Positions 47,936-57,000 of a DNA stretch of 64,000 bases are shown in pieces (positions within the stretch are counted from its first letter, which is position 1; each line of letters opens with the position of its first letter). The position numbers and the translations under genes were made by a program. The DNA lies in the NCBI RefSeq assembly GCF_900106795.1, contig NZ_FNNS01000014.1:1-64000 (forward strand), in the 5' to 3' direction. Source of the stretch: Aequorivita viscosa (GTDB lineage Bacteria > Bacteroidota > Bacteroidia > Flavobacteriales > Flavobacteriaceae). Below the pieces are notes generated by a model that worked only from the letters and a program-made list of their open reading frames with translations, was not told where the DNA came from and made no database searches.

Positions 47936-48964
47936 ATGGTACAACCAAAAGTAGTGAAACAAGTAGTAGGTATTGATATAGGAATGGAAAGTTTCTTTGC
48001 CTGTTATCAAGTGAAGGATCAACATGAGCATATTGCCATCAAAGGGACCAAGTCATTTAAAAACAGCCCCAAGGGCATGGAAGAGTTCCTTTCGTGGTGT
48101 GAAAAACGTGAAAAGGACGTGGCTCCACAGCCTATTTATGTGATGGAGGCCACGGGTGTATATTATGAGAACCTGGCCTACTTTCTCTATGAGAACGACC
48201 AGAAAGTAAGTGTACAGTTGGCGCAAAAGCTAGCTTACTTTGCCAAGAGCAACAATCTGAAAACAAAGACGGACAAGGTCGACTCAAAAATGATTGCTGC
48301 TTTTGGGATGGAAAAGACACTGGGTGCATCAGACTTATGGACGCCTCCAAGCAAGGAGTTCAGGGTCATAAGAGACCTATCAAGAGAGCACACCAGTCTC
48401 AAGAAAGAGATCACGGCCGCCAAGTCCCAGCTTCACGCAATGGATCACGCACATAAGACCTATAAAAAAGTAATAACACTTAAAAAACAGATGATCTCCT
48501 TTTATAAAAAACAGTTGGATATCATCGAGAAAGAACTGAAAAAGCAAATAAAAGCAGATGATCAGCTCTATAAGAAGATCCAAAACATTGAAACGGTAAA
48601 GGGACTGGGGTTCATCACGATAATTAAAGTGATATCCGAGGTAAACGGCTTTTTGCTCTTCACCAATATCCGCCAGTTGGTCAGCTACGCGGGGCTGGAC
48701 GTAGTGGACAAGGAATCCGGGAAGTACAAAGGGAAGGCCAGGATATCAAAAAAAGGTAATGCACGCATCAGATCTGCTCTATATATGCCAGCCGTGGCTG
48801 CCGCCACCCATAACATTAATTTGAGAGATTTCTATGAACGCGTAAATGACAACCGTACGGTAAAAAAACATGGAGTCGTAGCGGTAATGCGCAAATTGTT
48901 GATCTTGATATATACATTGTGGAAAAAAAATGAACCATATATTGTGGATTATCAGTTAAGATAA
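47936..48964 (+). CDS. IS110-family transposase
   Basis: The 342-residue enzyme has the N-terminal RuvC-like DEDD domain (GIDIGMESFFACY, YVMEATGVYYENLAYFL, KTDKVDSKMIAAF) and the C-terminal transposase_20 domain with its helix-hairpin-helix and catalytic Ser region (IETVKGLGFITIIKVISE, LVSYAGLDVVDKESGK). It ends in KKHGVVAVMRKLLILIYTLWK. IS110 recombinases use a structured RNA made from the element's noncoding end to choose donor and target sites. The frame is intact, so the element may be active. Confidence 0.93.
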   Translation: MVQPKVVKQVVGIDIGMESFFACYQVKDQHEHIAIKGTKSFKNSPKGMEEFLSWCEKREKDVAPQPIYVMEATGVYYENLAYFLYENDQKVSVQLAQKLAYFAKSNNLKTKTDKVDSKMIAAFGMEKTLGASDLWTPPSKEFRVIRDLSREHTSLKKEITAAKSQLHAMDHAHKTYKKVITLKKQMISFYKKQLDIIEKELKKQIKADDQLYKKIQNIETVKGLGFITIIKVISEVNGFLLFTNIRQLVSYAGLDVVDKESGKYKGKARISKKGNARIRSALYMPAVAAATHNINLRDFYERVNDNRTVKKHGVVAVMRKLLILIYTLWKKNEPYIVDYQLR

Positions 48965-49080
48965 ACTTCGGGTAACGATGAAGGACGGGCCTTCTTTTTG
49001 CCACAAAAAAGGCGGAGTCAAACTCCGCCCAGTAGATAGACTTCGGTACAACGAATTGGACGAAGCCTTCTTTTTGCAAA
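48965..49080. other. Structured noncoding right flank of the IS110 transposase
   Basis: The 13-base word GCCTTCTTTTTGC occurs at 48989-49001 and 49065-49077. Between the copies lies a perfect 8-bp hairpin GGCGGAGT-CAA-ACTCCGCC (49011-49029), and CTTCG/CGAAG pairs lie nearby at 49041-49065. It could be the element's end, a guide-RNA region or a terminator; the data do not decide. Confidence 0.45.
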
Positions 49081-49163
49081 ACAAAGATATTAATTAAATA
49101 ATTGAAAAATGATTAGGATTTGAACACAGTATCTTTGGGGTTTAGTTTTATATTTAGAGAATA

Positions 49164-50720
49164 TTAATCTAAATCAAACTTGATTCCCTGTGCCAATGGC
49201 AACTCGGTAGTATAGTTGATAGTATTTGTTTGTCTTCTCATATAAACTTTCCAAGCATCACTTCCGCTTTCGCGTCCGCCACCTGTTTCTTTTTCACCTC
49301 CAAAAGCACCTCCAATTTCAGCGCCAGAAGTACCGATGTTTACGTTTGCAATTCCACAATCAGATCCTTGAACCGAAAGGAAACGTTCAGCTTCACGTAA
49401 ATTGTTGGTCATAATTGCGGAAGAAAGTCCTTGTACAACTCCGTTTTGAAGTTCAATAGCGTTTTCAACATCTCCACTATACTTCATCATATATAATACA
49501 GGAGCAAATGTTTCGTGTTGAACAATTTCATAACTGTTTTCGGCTTCAGCGATTGCTGGCTTAACGTAGCATCCGCTTTCATAACCTTCACCTTCAAGAA
49601 CACCGCCTTCAACAATAATTTTTCCACCTTCTTCTACAACTTTTTCAAGTGCATTTTGGTAGTTTTTTACTGCGTCTTTATCGATAAGTGGCCCAACGTG
49701 ATTTTTTTCATCCAACGGGTTTCCAATCTTCAATTGCTTATATGCAACAACAACAGCATCTTTTACTTTGTCGTAAATACTTTCGTGGATTATCAATCTT
49801 CTGGTTGAAGTACAACGCTGACCCGCAGTTCCAACAGCACCAAAAACAGCACCGATTACTGTCATTTTAATATCGGCATCTGGAGTTACGATAATTGCAT
49901 TGTTTCCTCCAAGTTCAAGAAGTGATTTTCCTAATCTTTTTGCAACTGCTTGAGCAACGATTTTCCCCATTCTGATAGATCCTGTAGCAGAAACTAAAGC
50001 GGTTCTACCATCATTGGTCATTAGCTCACCTACTTTGTAGTCCCCATTTATTAAACAAGAAATCCCTTCAGGTAAATCGTTATCAGCAAAAACTTTTGCA
50101 GCAATATTTTGACAAGCAATTCCGGTTAATGGAGTTTTTTCTGAAGGTTTCCAAACACAAACATCTCCACAAACCCAAGCCAATGCTGTGTTCCAAGCCC
50201 AAACAGCCACTGGGAAGTTAAATGCTGAAATAATTCCAACAACTCCAAGTGGGTGATATTGTTCGTACATTCTATGTCCTGGACGCTCACTGTGCATTGT
50301 TAATCCGTGTAGTTGACGTGAAAGACCTACTGCAAAATCGCAGATATCGATCATTTCCTGTACTTCGCCTAAACCTTCTTGGTAACTTTTTCCCATTTCG
50401 TAAGAAACAAGTTTTCCTAATGGTTCTTTAAGTCTTCTTAATTCCTCTCCAAATTGGCGAACTATTTCACCACGTTGCGGTGCGGGCTTTACTCTCCAGG
50501 TTTTAAAAGCTGAAGTAGCCGTTTGCATTACTTTTTCGTAATCTTCTTTTGAAGTAGCAGTTACTTTTCCAATCAATTCGCCATCTACTGGTGAATAGGA
50601 AGAAATTTCTTCTCCATTTGAAAACCATTCGCTTCCAGTGGAAGTTCCTAAGTTTGTTTTTTTAACTCCTAATTGTTCCAATGCTTCTTCTATTCCGAAG
50701 GAAGTCGTAGTTGCTTGCAT
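49164..50720 (-). CDS. Aldehyde dehydrogenase of the ALDH7 (alpha-aminoadipic semialdehyde) type
   Basis: The 518-residue enzyme oxidises an aldehyde with NAD+. Seen are FNFPVAVWAWN, WKPSEKTPLTG, SATGSIRMGK, the general base in LLELGGNNAI and catalytic Cys in GTAGQRCTSTRRL. The N-terminus and the GCYVKPAIAEAENSYEIVQHETFAP block fit ALDH7A1/AmaB enzymes that act on aminoadipate semialdehyde in lysine breakdown. It lies downstream of the 3-hydroxyanthranilate dioxygenase on the same strand, 180 bp away. A TACCTTTG box at 50796-50789 suggests its own promoter. Confidence 0.92.
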   Translation of the reverse strand: MQATTTSFGIEEALEQLGVKKTNLGTSTGSEWFSNGEEISSYSPVDGELIGKVTATSKEDYEKVMQTATSAFKTWRVKPAPQRGEIVRQFGEELRRLKEPLGKLVSYEMGKSYQEGLGEVQEMIDICDFAVGLSRQLHGLTMHSERPGHRMYEQYHPLGVVGIISAFNFPVAVWAWNTALAWVCGDVCVWKPSEKTPLTGIACQNIAAKVFADNDLPEGISCLINGDYKVGELMTNDGRTALVSATGSIRMGKIVAQAVAKRLGKSLLELGGNNAIIVTPDADIKMTVIGAVFGAVGTAGQRCTSTRRLIIHESIYDKVKDAVVVAYKQLKIGNPLDEKNHVGPLIDKDAVKNYQNALEKVVEEGGKIIVEGGVLEGEGYESGCYVKPAIAEAENSYEIVQHETFAPVLYMMKYSGDVENAIELQNGVVQGLSSAIMTNNLREAERFLSVQGSDCGIANVNIGTSGAEIGGAFGGEKETGGGRESGSDAWKVYMRRQTNTINYTTELPLAQGIKFDLD

Positions 50721-50867
50721 AAATATATATTTAAATGAAATTTTTTGTGAATAAAGAAATGGGATATTCCCTCCCTTTAATAATTCTGCAAAGGTACAGA
50801 ATGAAGGTAAGAATGAAAAATGAATAGGCCGTAACCTTCTTTTACTCTAAAATGAGTAAGAAACATA

Positions 50868-50902
50868 GCTTCCTCCCCTTGTCAAGAGGGGTCAGGGAAG
50901 GA
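50868..50902. repeat. CTCCCCTT..AAG-GGG repeat next to the dioxygenase stop
   Basis: The stretch CTTCCTCCCCTTGTCAAGAG plus GGGTCAGGGAAGG is a GC-rich palindrome-like repeat. It resembles the segment found inside the alpha-2-macroglobulin gene at 56148-56190. Repeats with these words are frequent between genes in Flavobacteriaceae (recalled, not searched). Confidence 0.5.
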
Positions 50903-51439
50903 TTAGTCTACTGTAAAACGTGGGTCGGTTTCCATTATTGTTCCACATGTATCGCACGTGCGTAGTTCTTTACTGTTATAGAAATGTTTAAAATGTTTCA
51001 GAAAGTCTTTTTCTATATCACTAAGTGGAAAATAAACTTCATATAGTTTATTGTTGCAATTGTCGCAAAACCATAAAAGGCCGTCCTTTCCGTCAAGGTC
51101 TGTTCGCTTTCTTTCAATAACCAAACCAATTGAGCCTTCACTTCTTCCTGGAGAATGTGGCACTTTTCCAGGATGTAAGTACATATCGCCTGGCCCTAAT
51201 TCCATCACCTTTTTTTCTCCATTTTCTTGAATTGCAACTTGAATATTTCCTTCCAGCTGATAAAAAAGCTCTTCGGTTTCGTTGTAATGGTAATCCTTTC
51301 GAGCATTCGGACCAGCGACAATCATCACGATATAATCGCCAGAATCTACATATAGGTTTTTATTGCCTACGGGTGGCTTTAGTTTATCTCGGTTTTCTTC
51401 GATCCACTTATTTAGGTTGAAAGGTTTTTTGATTGCCAT
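50903..51439 (-). CDS. nbaC: 3-hydroxyanthranilate 3,4-dioxygenase
   Basis: This 178-residue cupin opens the ring of 3-hydroxyanthranilate in the kynurenine pathway of tryptophan degradation or NAD synthesis. Iron ligands are seen in DYHYNETEELFYQLEG (His, Glu) and MYLHPGKVPHSP (His). The bacterial C-terminal rubredoxin-like site is complete with two CxxC pairs (CDNCNNK and CDTCGT). No other kynurenine gene is in the window; the ALDH next to it is a possible but unproven partner. Confidence 0.95.
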   Translation of the reverse strand: MAIKKPFNLNKWIEENRDKLKPPVGNKNLYVDSGDYIVMIVAGPNARKDYHYNETEELFYQLEGNIQVAIQENGEKKVMELGPGDMYLHPGKVPHSPGRSEGSIGLVIERKRTDLDGKDGLLWFCDNCNNKLYEVYFPLSDIEKDFLKHFKHFYNSKELRTCDTCGTIMETDPRFTVD

Positions 51440-51497
51440 TGTTTGTATATTTATCAGATTAGTAAAAATACGGGAAAATGATTAAAATGAAAAACGA

Positions 51498-52571
51498 ATG
51501 GCTATGATAAAAATTGCAACATACATTTTTGCAATCCTTCTGCTCTTTGGATGTAAAAACGACAAAGCCTCTACTTCTGAAATCACTAATACTTCTGAAA
51601 AGTCCCTTAAAAGTGAAGAAAACTTCGGAATTGTAATTCACGGTGGTGCAGGGACTATTCTAAAAGAAAATATGAGTGACTCACTTGAAGCTGCTTATAA
51701 GGCAAAGCTAAAAGAAGCCATTTCCGTCGGTCACGAAATCTTAAAAAATGGTGGAACTTCTTTGGAAGCCGTTACACATACAATTAATGTATTGGAAGAT
51801 TCTCCACTTTTTAACGCAGGAAAAGGAGCTGTTTTTACACACGAAGAAAGAAATGAGCTCGATGCTTCCATTATGGATGGAGCAACGCTGAATGCAGGTG
51901 CAGTTGCAGGTGTTAAGCGCATTAAAAACCCAATAGATTTAGCCAGGGACGTAATGCAAAAAAGTGAACACGTAATGCTTTATGGTGAAGGTGCGGAAGA
52001 ATTTGCAAGAAGACTAGGTTACAAAATGATGGATACTTCGTATTTCTATACTCGTGATAGATATGAGTCATTAAAGAGAGTTCTGAGGAAGGAGCAAAGT
52101 AAAAATGAAAAATCAATCTCTTTTGAAGATTCATTTATAAAAGACTCAAAGTTCGGAACAGTTGGTTGCGCCGCTCTCGATAAACACGGAAATCTCGCCG
52201 CTGGAACCTCAACTGGCGGAATGACAAATAAGCGATGGAATAGAATTGGTGATGCGCCAATTATTGGAGCGGGAACTTATGCAAACAACGCAACTGCCGC
52301 GGTTTCATCAACTGGTTGGGGTGAGTTTTTTATCCGTTCCGTGGTGGCTTATGACATTTCTGCTTTGATGGAATATAAAGGAATGACGCTACAAGATGCT
52401 GCAAGGGAAGTTATTCAGAAAAAAGTTCCAGCACTAGGTGGCGATGGCGGCATTGTGGCTATTGATAAGGACGGAAACGTGGCAATGGAATTTAATACTG
52501 CGGGAATGTATCGAGCTTCAATGAATTCGGAAGGAGAATTAGTGGTTGGGATTTATAAAGAGGATGAGTAG
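51498..52571 (+). CDS. Isoaspartyl peptidase/L-asparaginase (T2) lipoprotein
   Basis: The 357-residue Ntn-hydrolase is exported as a lipoprotein (lipobox LLLFGCKND). It starts with GIVIHGGAGTILKE. The autocleavage site and nucleophile Thr lie in SKFGTVGCAALDKHGN, followed by AAGTSTGGMTNKRWNRIGDAPIIG. The enzyme removes isoaspartyl dipeptides or hydrolyses Asn after splitting into alpha and beta subunits, here probably in the periplasm. It is divergent from the dioxygenase gene. ATG 51504 is a possible alternative start. Five bases beyond the stop the repeat array begins. Confidence 0.93.
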   Translation: MAMIKIATYIFAILLLFGCKNDKASTSEITNTSEKSLKSEENFGIVIHGGAGTILKENMSDSLEAAYKAKLKEAISVGHEILKNGGTSLEAVTHTINVLEDSPLFNAGKGAVFTHEERNELDASIMDGATLNAGAVAGVKRIKNPIDLARDVMQKSEHVMLYGEGAEEFARRLGYKMMDTSYFYTRDRYESLKRVLRKEQSKNEKSISFEDSFIKDSKFGTVGCAALDKHGNLAAGTSTGGMTNKRWNRIGDAPIIGAGTYANNATAAVSSTGWGEFFIRSVVAYDISALMEYKGMTLQDAAREVIQKKVPALGGDGGIVAIDKDGNVAMEFNTAGMYRASMNSEGELVVGIYKEDE

Positions 52572-52573
52572 AG

Positions 52574-53306
52574 TTGGGCTAAAGCCCACTCAGTTTGCAG
52601 GTTTTCTTGGCCCCCAGCTAAAGCAGGGAGTTATTCGATGGCAGACTTAATCAATCGCCGTTAGTTCTACGAATAATCTCGCGGCTTTAGCCCGGGGTCA
52701 CTGAAGCTCAGCCTTTCAATGGGCTTTAGCCTAAATCATTATTTTCTTCTAAATATTTAATTCACAATTTCTTCCAATTCACTTTATTGACTATCTATGT
52801 CCCCAGTTAATGCGGGGGTTATTCGATGACAGACTAAATCAATTGCCGTTAGCTCTACCAATAACCCCGTGGCTTTAGCTCGAGGTGACCAAAGTACAAC
52901 TCTTCAATAGGGCTTTAGCCTAAATCATTATTTTCTTCTAAATATTTAATTCACAGTTGCTTCTAAGTCACTTTATAGGCCTTCTATGTCCCCAGTTAAT
53001 ACGCGGGTTATTCGATGATAGACTTAATCAATCGCCATTAGTTCTACGAATAATCTCGTGGCTTTAGCCCGGGGTCACTAAAGTTCAACCCTTCAATAGG
53101 GCTTTAGCCTAAATCATTAGTTTCTTCTAAATATTTAATTCACGATTGCTTCCAATTCACTTTATTGACTATCTATGTCCCCAGTTAATGCGGGGGTTAT
53201 TCTCTGTTAGAAGTAATCAATCGTCGTAAGTTGTACAAATAACCCCGTGGCTTTAGCCCGGGGTGACTAAAGTCCAACGCTTCAATAGGGCTTTAGCCTA
53301 AATCAC
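52574..53306. repeat. Array of four 189-bp palindromic repeats next to the RAYT gene
   Basis: CCCCAG at 52612, 52801, 52990 and 53179 marks four units with an exact 189-bp period. Each unit contains a long hairpin: arms of the type CCCC, GCTAAAGC, GGTTATTCG pair with CGAATAACC, GCTTTAGC, CGGGG around a loop of about 33 nt. Neighbouring units are joined by GGGCTTTAGCC and an AT-rich spacer. The left border is GGGCTAAAGCCC (52576-52587), 5 bp after the asparaginase stop, and the right border GGGCTTTAGCC (53288-53298). No open frame of note runs through it. Confidence 0.9.
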
Positions 53307-53389
53307 CCATCGCATATAACCTTATAAAGAGAAATTGGTTAAAAGTTGAATTTCACCTATATTTATTGGGAATCTAATCTCATTGTATT

Positions 53390-53836
53390 ATGTCATACGT
53401 CAAAATCTATATCCATCTAGTTTGGAATACAAAAAATCGACATCCATATCTTTCCGCCTTGGAGGTTCGGCAAAAAGTATGGCAACATATCCGTCGGAAT
53501 GCAAAGGAAAAAGAAATCTTCATCGATAGGATAAATGGACATAAAGAACATTGTCATTGCCTTTTCTCCCTTGGAAAAAATCAAACAATCCAACAAATCG
53601 CACAATTGCTCAAAGGCGAATCCTCCCATTGGATTAATAAAGAAAATATTCTGGGTAATGAAAGATTAAAATTCAAATGGCAAGAGGAGTATTTCGCGGT
53701 TTCCGTTTCGGAGTCGGTGGTTGGGAAAGTTCGAAAGTATATTGAAAATCAGGAAACTCATCATCAAAAGAAGACATATCAGCAGGAATATAATGAGTTT
53801 ATTAAAAGGTTTGGGTTTGAAAGATTAGAAGGTTAA
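53390..53836 (+). CDS. REP-associated tyrosine transposase (Y1/HUH, IS200-like TnpA)
   Basis: The 148-residue protein has the Y1 transposase fold: KIYIHLVWNTKNR, the HUH metal motif in HKEHCHCLFSL, KWQEEYFAVSVS, and the nucleophile Tyr in VGKVRKYIENQE. The domain is complete with no accessory TnpB. Such RAYT proteins nick and join single-stranded hairpin DNA and are thought to move REP elements. It lies between four repeats on the left and one on the right whose hairpin arms would suit as substrate. ATTG (53334-53337), N20 and TATATTTA (53358-53365) form a plausible promoter. No terminal IS ends are visible. Confidence 0.92.
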   Translation: MSYVKIYIHLVWNTKNRHPYLSALEVRQKVWQHIRRNAKEKEIFIDRINGHKEHCHCLFSLGKNQTIQQIAQLLKGESSHWINKENILGNERLKFKWQEEYFAVSVSESVVGKVRKYIENQETHHQKKTYQQEYNEFIKRFGFERLEG

Positions 53837-53839
53837 AGG

Positions 53840-53997
53840 TTGGGCTAAAGCCCATTTCATTCTACTGCATTCTAACCCTCAGCTGAAGCTGGGGGTTATT
53901 CGATGACAGAATTGTTAATCATAGGTAATTCTACGAATAACCCCTCGGCTTCAGCCAGGGGTATAAAAGTATACTCAGCCATCTAGGGCTTTAGCTT
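53840..53997. repeat. Fifth palindromic repeat unit, right of the RAYT gene
   Basis: The unit begins with TTGGGCTAAAGCCCA (53840-53854), just past the RAYT stop, as unit one does past the asparaginase stop. Its inner hairpin has GCTGAAGC (53882-53889) paired with GCTTCAGC (53948-53955), where unit one has GCTAAAGC and GCTTTAGC. GGGGTTATTCG/CGAATAACCCC pairs perfectly. It ends with GGGCTTTAGC (53986-53995). The rest of 53998-54086 holds nothing that I can support. Confidence 0.85.
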
Positions 53998-54086
53998 AAC
54001 CTTTATTTTAGTTTGCAATTTTCGGAACACAAATTGCAAGGCATCCATTTTTCCTTTACTTTTAAATCTTCCTAAACTCGCCCGTA

Positions 54087-57000
54087 ATGAAAATTTTTCA
54101 TCGCCTTTTAATTCTCTCTTTGGTTCTTCTGATTTTTTCCTGTAAAGACAAAGACAAACATTCCGAAACCGATAATCTCTTTAAATTCAAAGAGTATATT
54201 TCCTATAATACTTTCGGAAATAAATCTATAACCACAGATATTAAAGTAGGGTTGGCGCGACCGCTAGAGCAGTTTGAAATGTCTCAAGAACTTTCTGTAA
54301 ACGAATATTTACAAATCTCTCCCAAGGTTGACGGTAAACTTGTAATCGAAAACGGCAACACTTTAATTTTTGTGCCATCCAAAAACTTAAAACCCGATAC
54401 TGAATATTCGGTTACGGTAAAACTGAACAAGCTATACGACGACATTTCAAAGGAATACAAAACCTATACTTTCAGTTTTAGAACTATTAAGCCAAATTTT
54501 AAGGTAAACCTGGTTAAGCTTCAATCGTATAGCAAGGAATGGCAGTATTTAGAAGCGTCTGTAGAAGCCTCAGACTTTATTTCCATAGACAAAGCAAAAC
54601 AACTTGTTTCTGCTTCCCAAAACGGACAGAATTTAAAACTGAAATGGCCTGCGGAAATAGCTGATGGTCAATATTTCAGTTTTAAGATTGATAGTATTTC
54701 CCGTAAAATGGAGGATTCTGAGATTCTAATTAAGTGGGACGGCAAAGCAATCGGTGCAGAAAATCGAGGAGAAAACACTTTTAAAATCCCAGGACAGAAT
54801 AATTTCACAATTTTGAATGTCAGTAGTACGTTGGCGCCTCAAGCTTTGCTAAGTATCAATTTTTCTGATCCGTTAATGGTAAATCAGGATTTTTCAGGAT
54901 TGGTCAATATTGAAAACTCACAAAATTTAAGATATGAAGTAGATGGAAATGTTTTAAATGTTTATCCACCAAATCGAGTTATAGGCAATGTAAAAGTTAC
55001 TGTTTTCAATGGAATAAAAAATACCGAAGGATATAAATTGAAAAAGGATTTTTCAGAATTAGTTTCTTTTGAGCAATTAAAACCCGCCATTCGGATGATT
55101 TCAAATGGGGTGATTCTACCAAATTCTTCTGCTACGCCCATTTATTTTGAAGCCGTTAATCTTTCCAAAGTGGATGTTCGTGTTATTAAGATTTATGAGA
55201 ATAACGTACTTCAATTTCTTCAAAGTTACAATCTGAACGACAACGACACTTATGATATCCGTCGTGTGGGTCGAAGGATCGCCAAAAAAACAATTGATTT
55301 AAAATCTGATGGCTTAGGAGATAATGGAAGCTGGAAGGCTTATGCCATTAATCTTTCCGAATATTTTAAATCCGATCCAGGCGCTATTTATCAATTAGAG
55401 CTCAGCTTCAAAAAGGATTATACTACTTATGATTGCGATGAACCTATTTCCGAAGAAAAAAACATTGATGGAAGCGAAGATGAATACTACGATGAAGATC
55501 CTTATTACGCAGTAGATTCTTCCGAAGATGAAGAAATCCGTGAACAACGTTATTGGGACAACGAAATTTATCGCTGGAGAAACTACACTTATAATTGGGA
55601 ACAGCAAGACAATCCCTGTCATCCTGCCTATTATAATGACGAACGAGTTGTAACCGCTAATATTCTAGGTTCAGATTTGGGATTGATCGTTAAGAAAGGA
55701 AACAACCGTGCCTACCAATTTTTTGCTACAAATCTAATCTCCGCAAAACCTGAAAGCGGTGTAAAAATCAAACTTTTCAATTATCAAAAGCAACTTATTG
55801 AAACCGTAACCACAAACAGCGATGGAAGTGTACTTTATGATAGTAGTAAAAACGTCGCCTTCGCCGTAGCCCAAAAAGGAAATAATTTCGCTTATGTGAA
55901 ATTGGAAGACGGCAACGCTTTGTCAATGAGCAATTTTGATGTTTCTGGGAAAGAACTTCAAAGAGGGTTAAAGGGTTTCACTTATACCGAACGTGGAGTT
56001 TATCGTCCTGGCGACAGCATCCACCTTACATTTGTCTTGAACGACAATGCCAATCCACTTCCAAAAAATCATCCCGTAACACTCTCAGTAACGGATGCAC
56101 GAGGAAAACTTGTTCAACGTACGGTTTTAAATAATACAACCAAAAGTTCCTCTCCTTCTTCAAGGGGAGGTGCCGAAGGCGGAGGGGTTTCGGACAACTT
56201 CTACTATTTCCCAATAAAAACCGACGAATCGGCCCCCACGGGAAATTGGAACGCAACCATAACTGTTGGTGGTGCCCAATTTAGCCATACCTTAAAAGTG
56301 GCTACAATAAAACCCAACCGATTAAAAATCAAACTCGATTTTGAGGATGAAATCCTCGATGCTACCAAGCCAGTTAAGGGAACGGCAAGTGCATTGTGGC
56401 TTCACGGTTCGCCAGCGAGAGATCTTAATATTGATATGACTGCTACACTTCGGGCCAGTAATTCTTCATTTCCGAAATATCCTAAATTCAATTTTACAGA
56501 TCCAATAAGAACATTTGATGAAGTGGAAATTCCTGTTTTGGACACCAAACTTTCTTCTGAAGGAAGTGTCGCTTTTAGTAAGAATCTGGAAGTAGGTAAG
56601 AACACACCGGGAATGCTAAAAGCCACTTTCTTGACGAAGGTATATGAGGGCGGCGGCGATTTTTCCATAGACGTTTTCACCAAGGAATTGGCGCCATTTT
56701 CCTATTTCGTAGGATTGAAATCGCCTGAAGCTCGTGAATACGGGTCGTACTATACAGATGAAAACACTTCTTTTGATGTTGTAACCGTTGATGCGCAAGG
56801 AAATCCAGCAGGCAATCGCGAACTGGAAGTAAAGATTTTTCAGATTGAATGGCGCTGGTGGTGGAATCGCGGCGCCGATAATCTATCGAGTTATGAAAAT
56901 TCCACTGTGCACCGTCCCGTTCAAGGTTTTACTGTAAAAACCGATGGCAGCGGAAAAGGAAAGTTCAACGTAAATATTCCCGATGAGGAAGGAGGCAGAT

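Larger units (their letters stand above)
47754..49080 (+). mobile_element. IS110-family insertion element, ends approximate
   Basis: An intact IS110-type transposase gene is flanked on the left by about 300 bp and on the right by about 120 bp without a chromosomal gene. Both flanks carry potential secondary structure. IS110 elements lack long terminal inverted repeats and make no regular target duplication, so the exact ends cannot be read here; those given are approximate. The neighbours xth and the ALDH gene are complete, so the element sits in an intergenic region. Confidence 0.6.

Noticed and set aside
47754-47936. 60-codon frame just before the IS110 transposase
   Set aside because: It fills the noncoding left end of the element, begins with no good start context and shows no family; more likely structural sequence of the element.
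49100-49125. Possible tRNA T-arm-like words near GATTTGAACAC
   Set aside because: No matching acceptor, D-arm or anticodon stem could be folded around it.
52574-53306. CRISPR array reading of the 189-bp repeats
   Set aside because: The period is 189 bp, repeats and spacers are not separable into 25-40-bp classes, spacers are conserved between units, and no cas gene is near.
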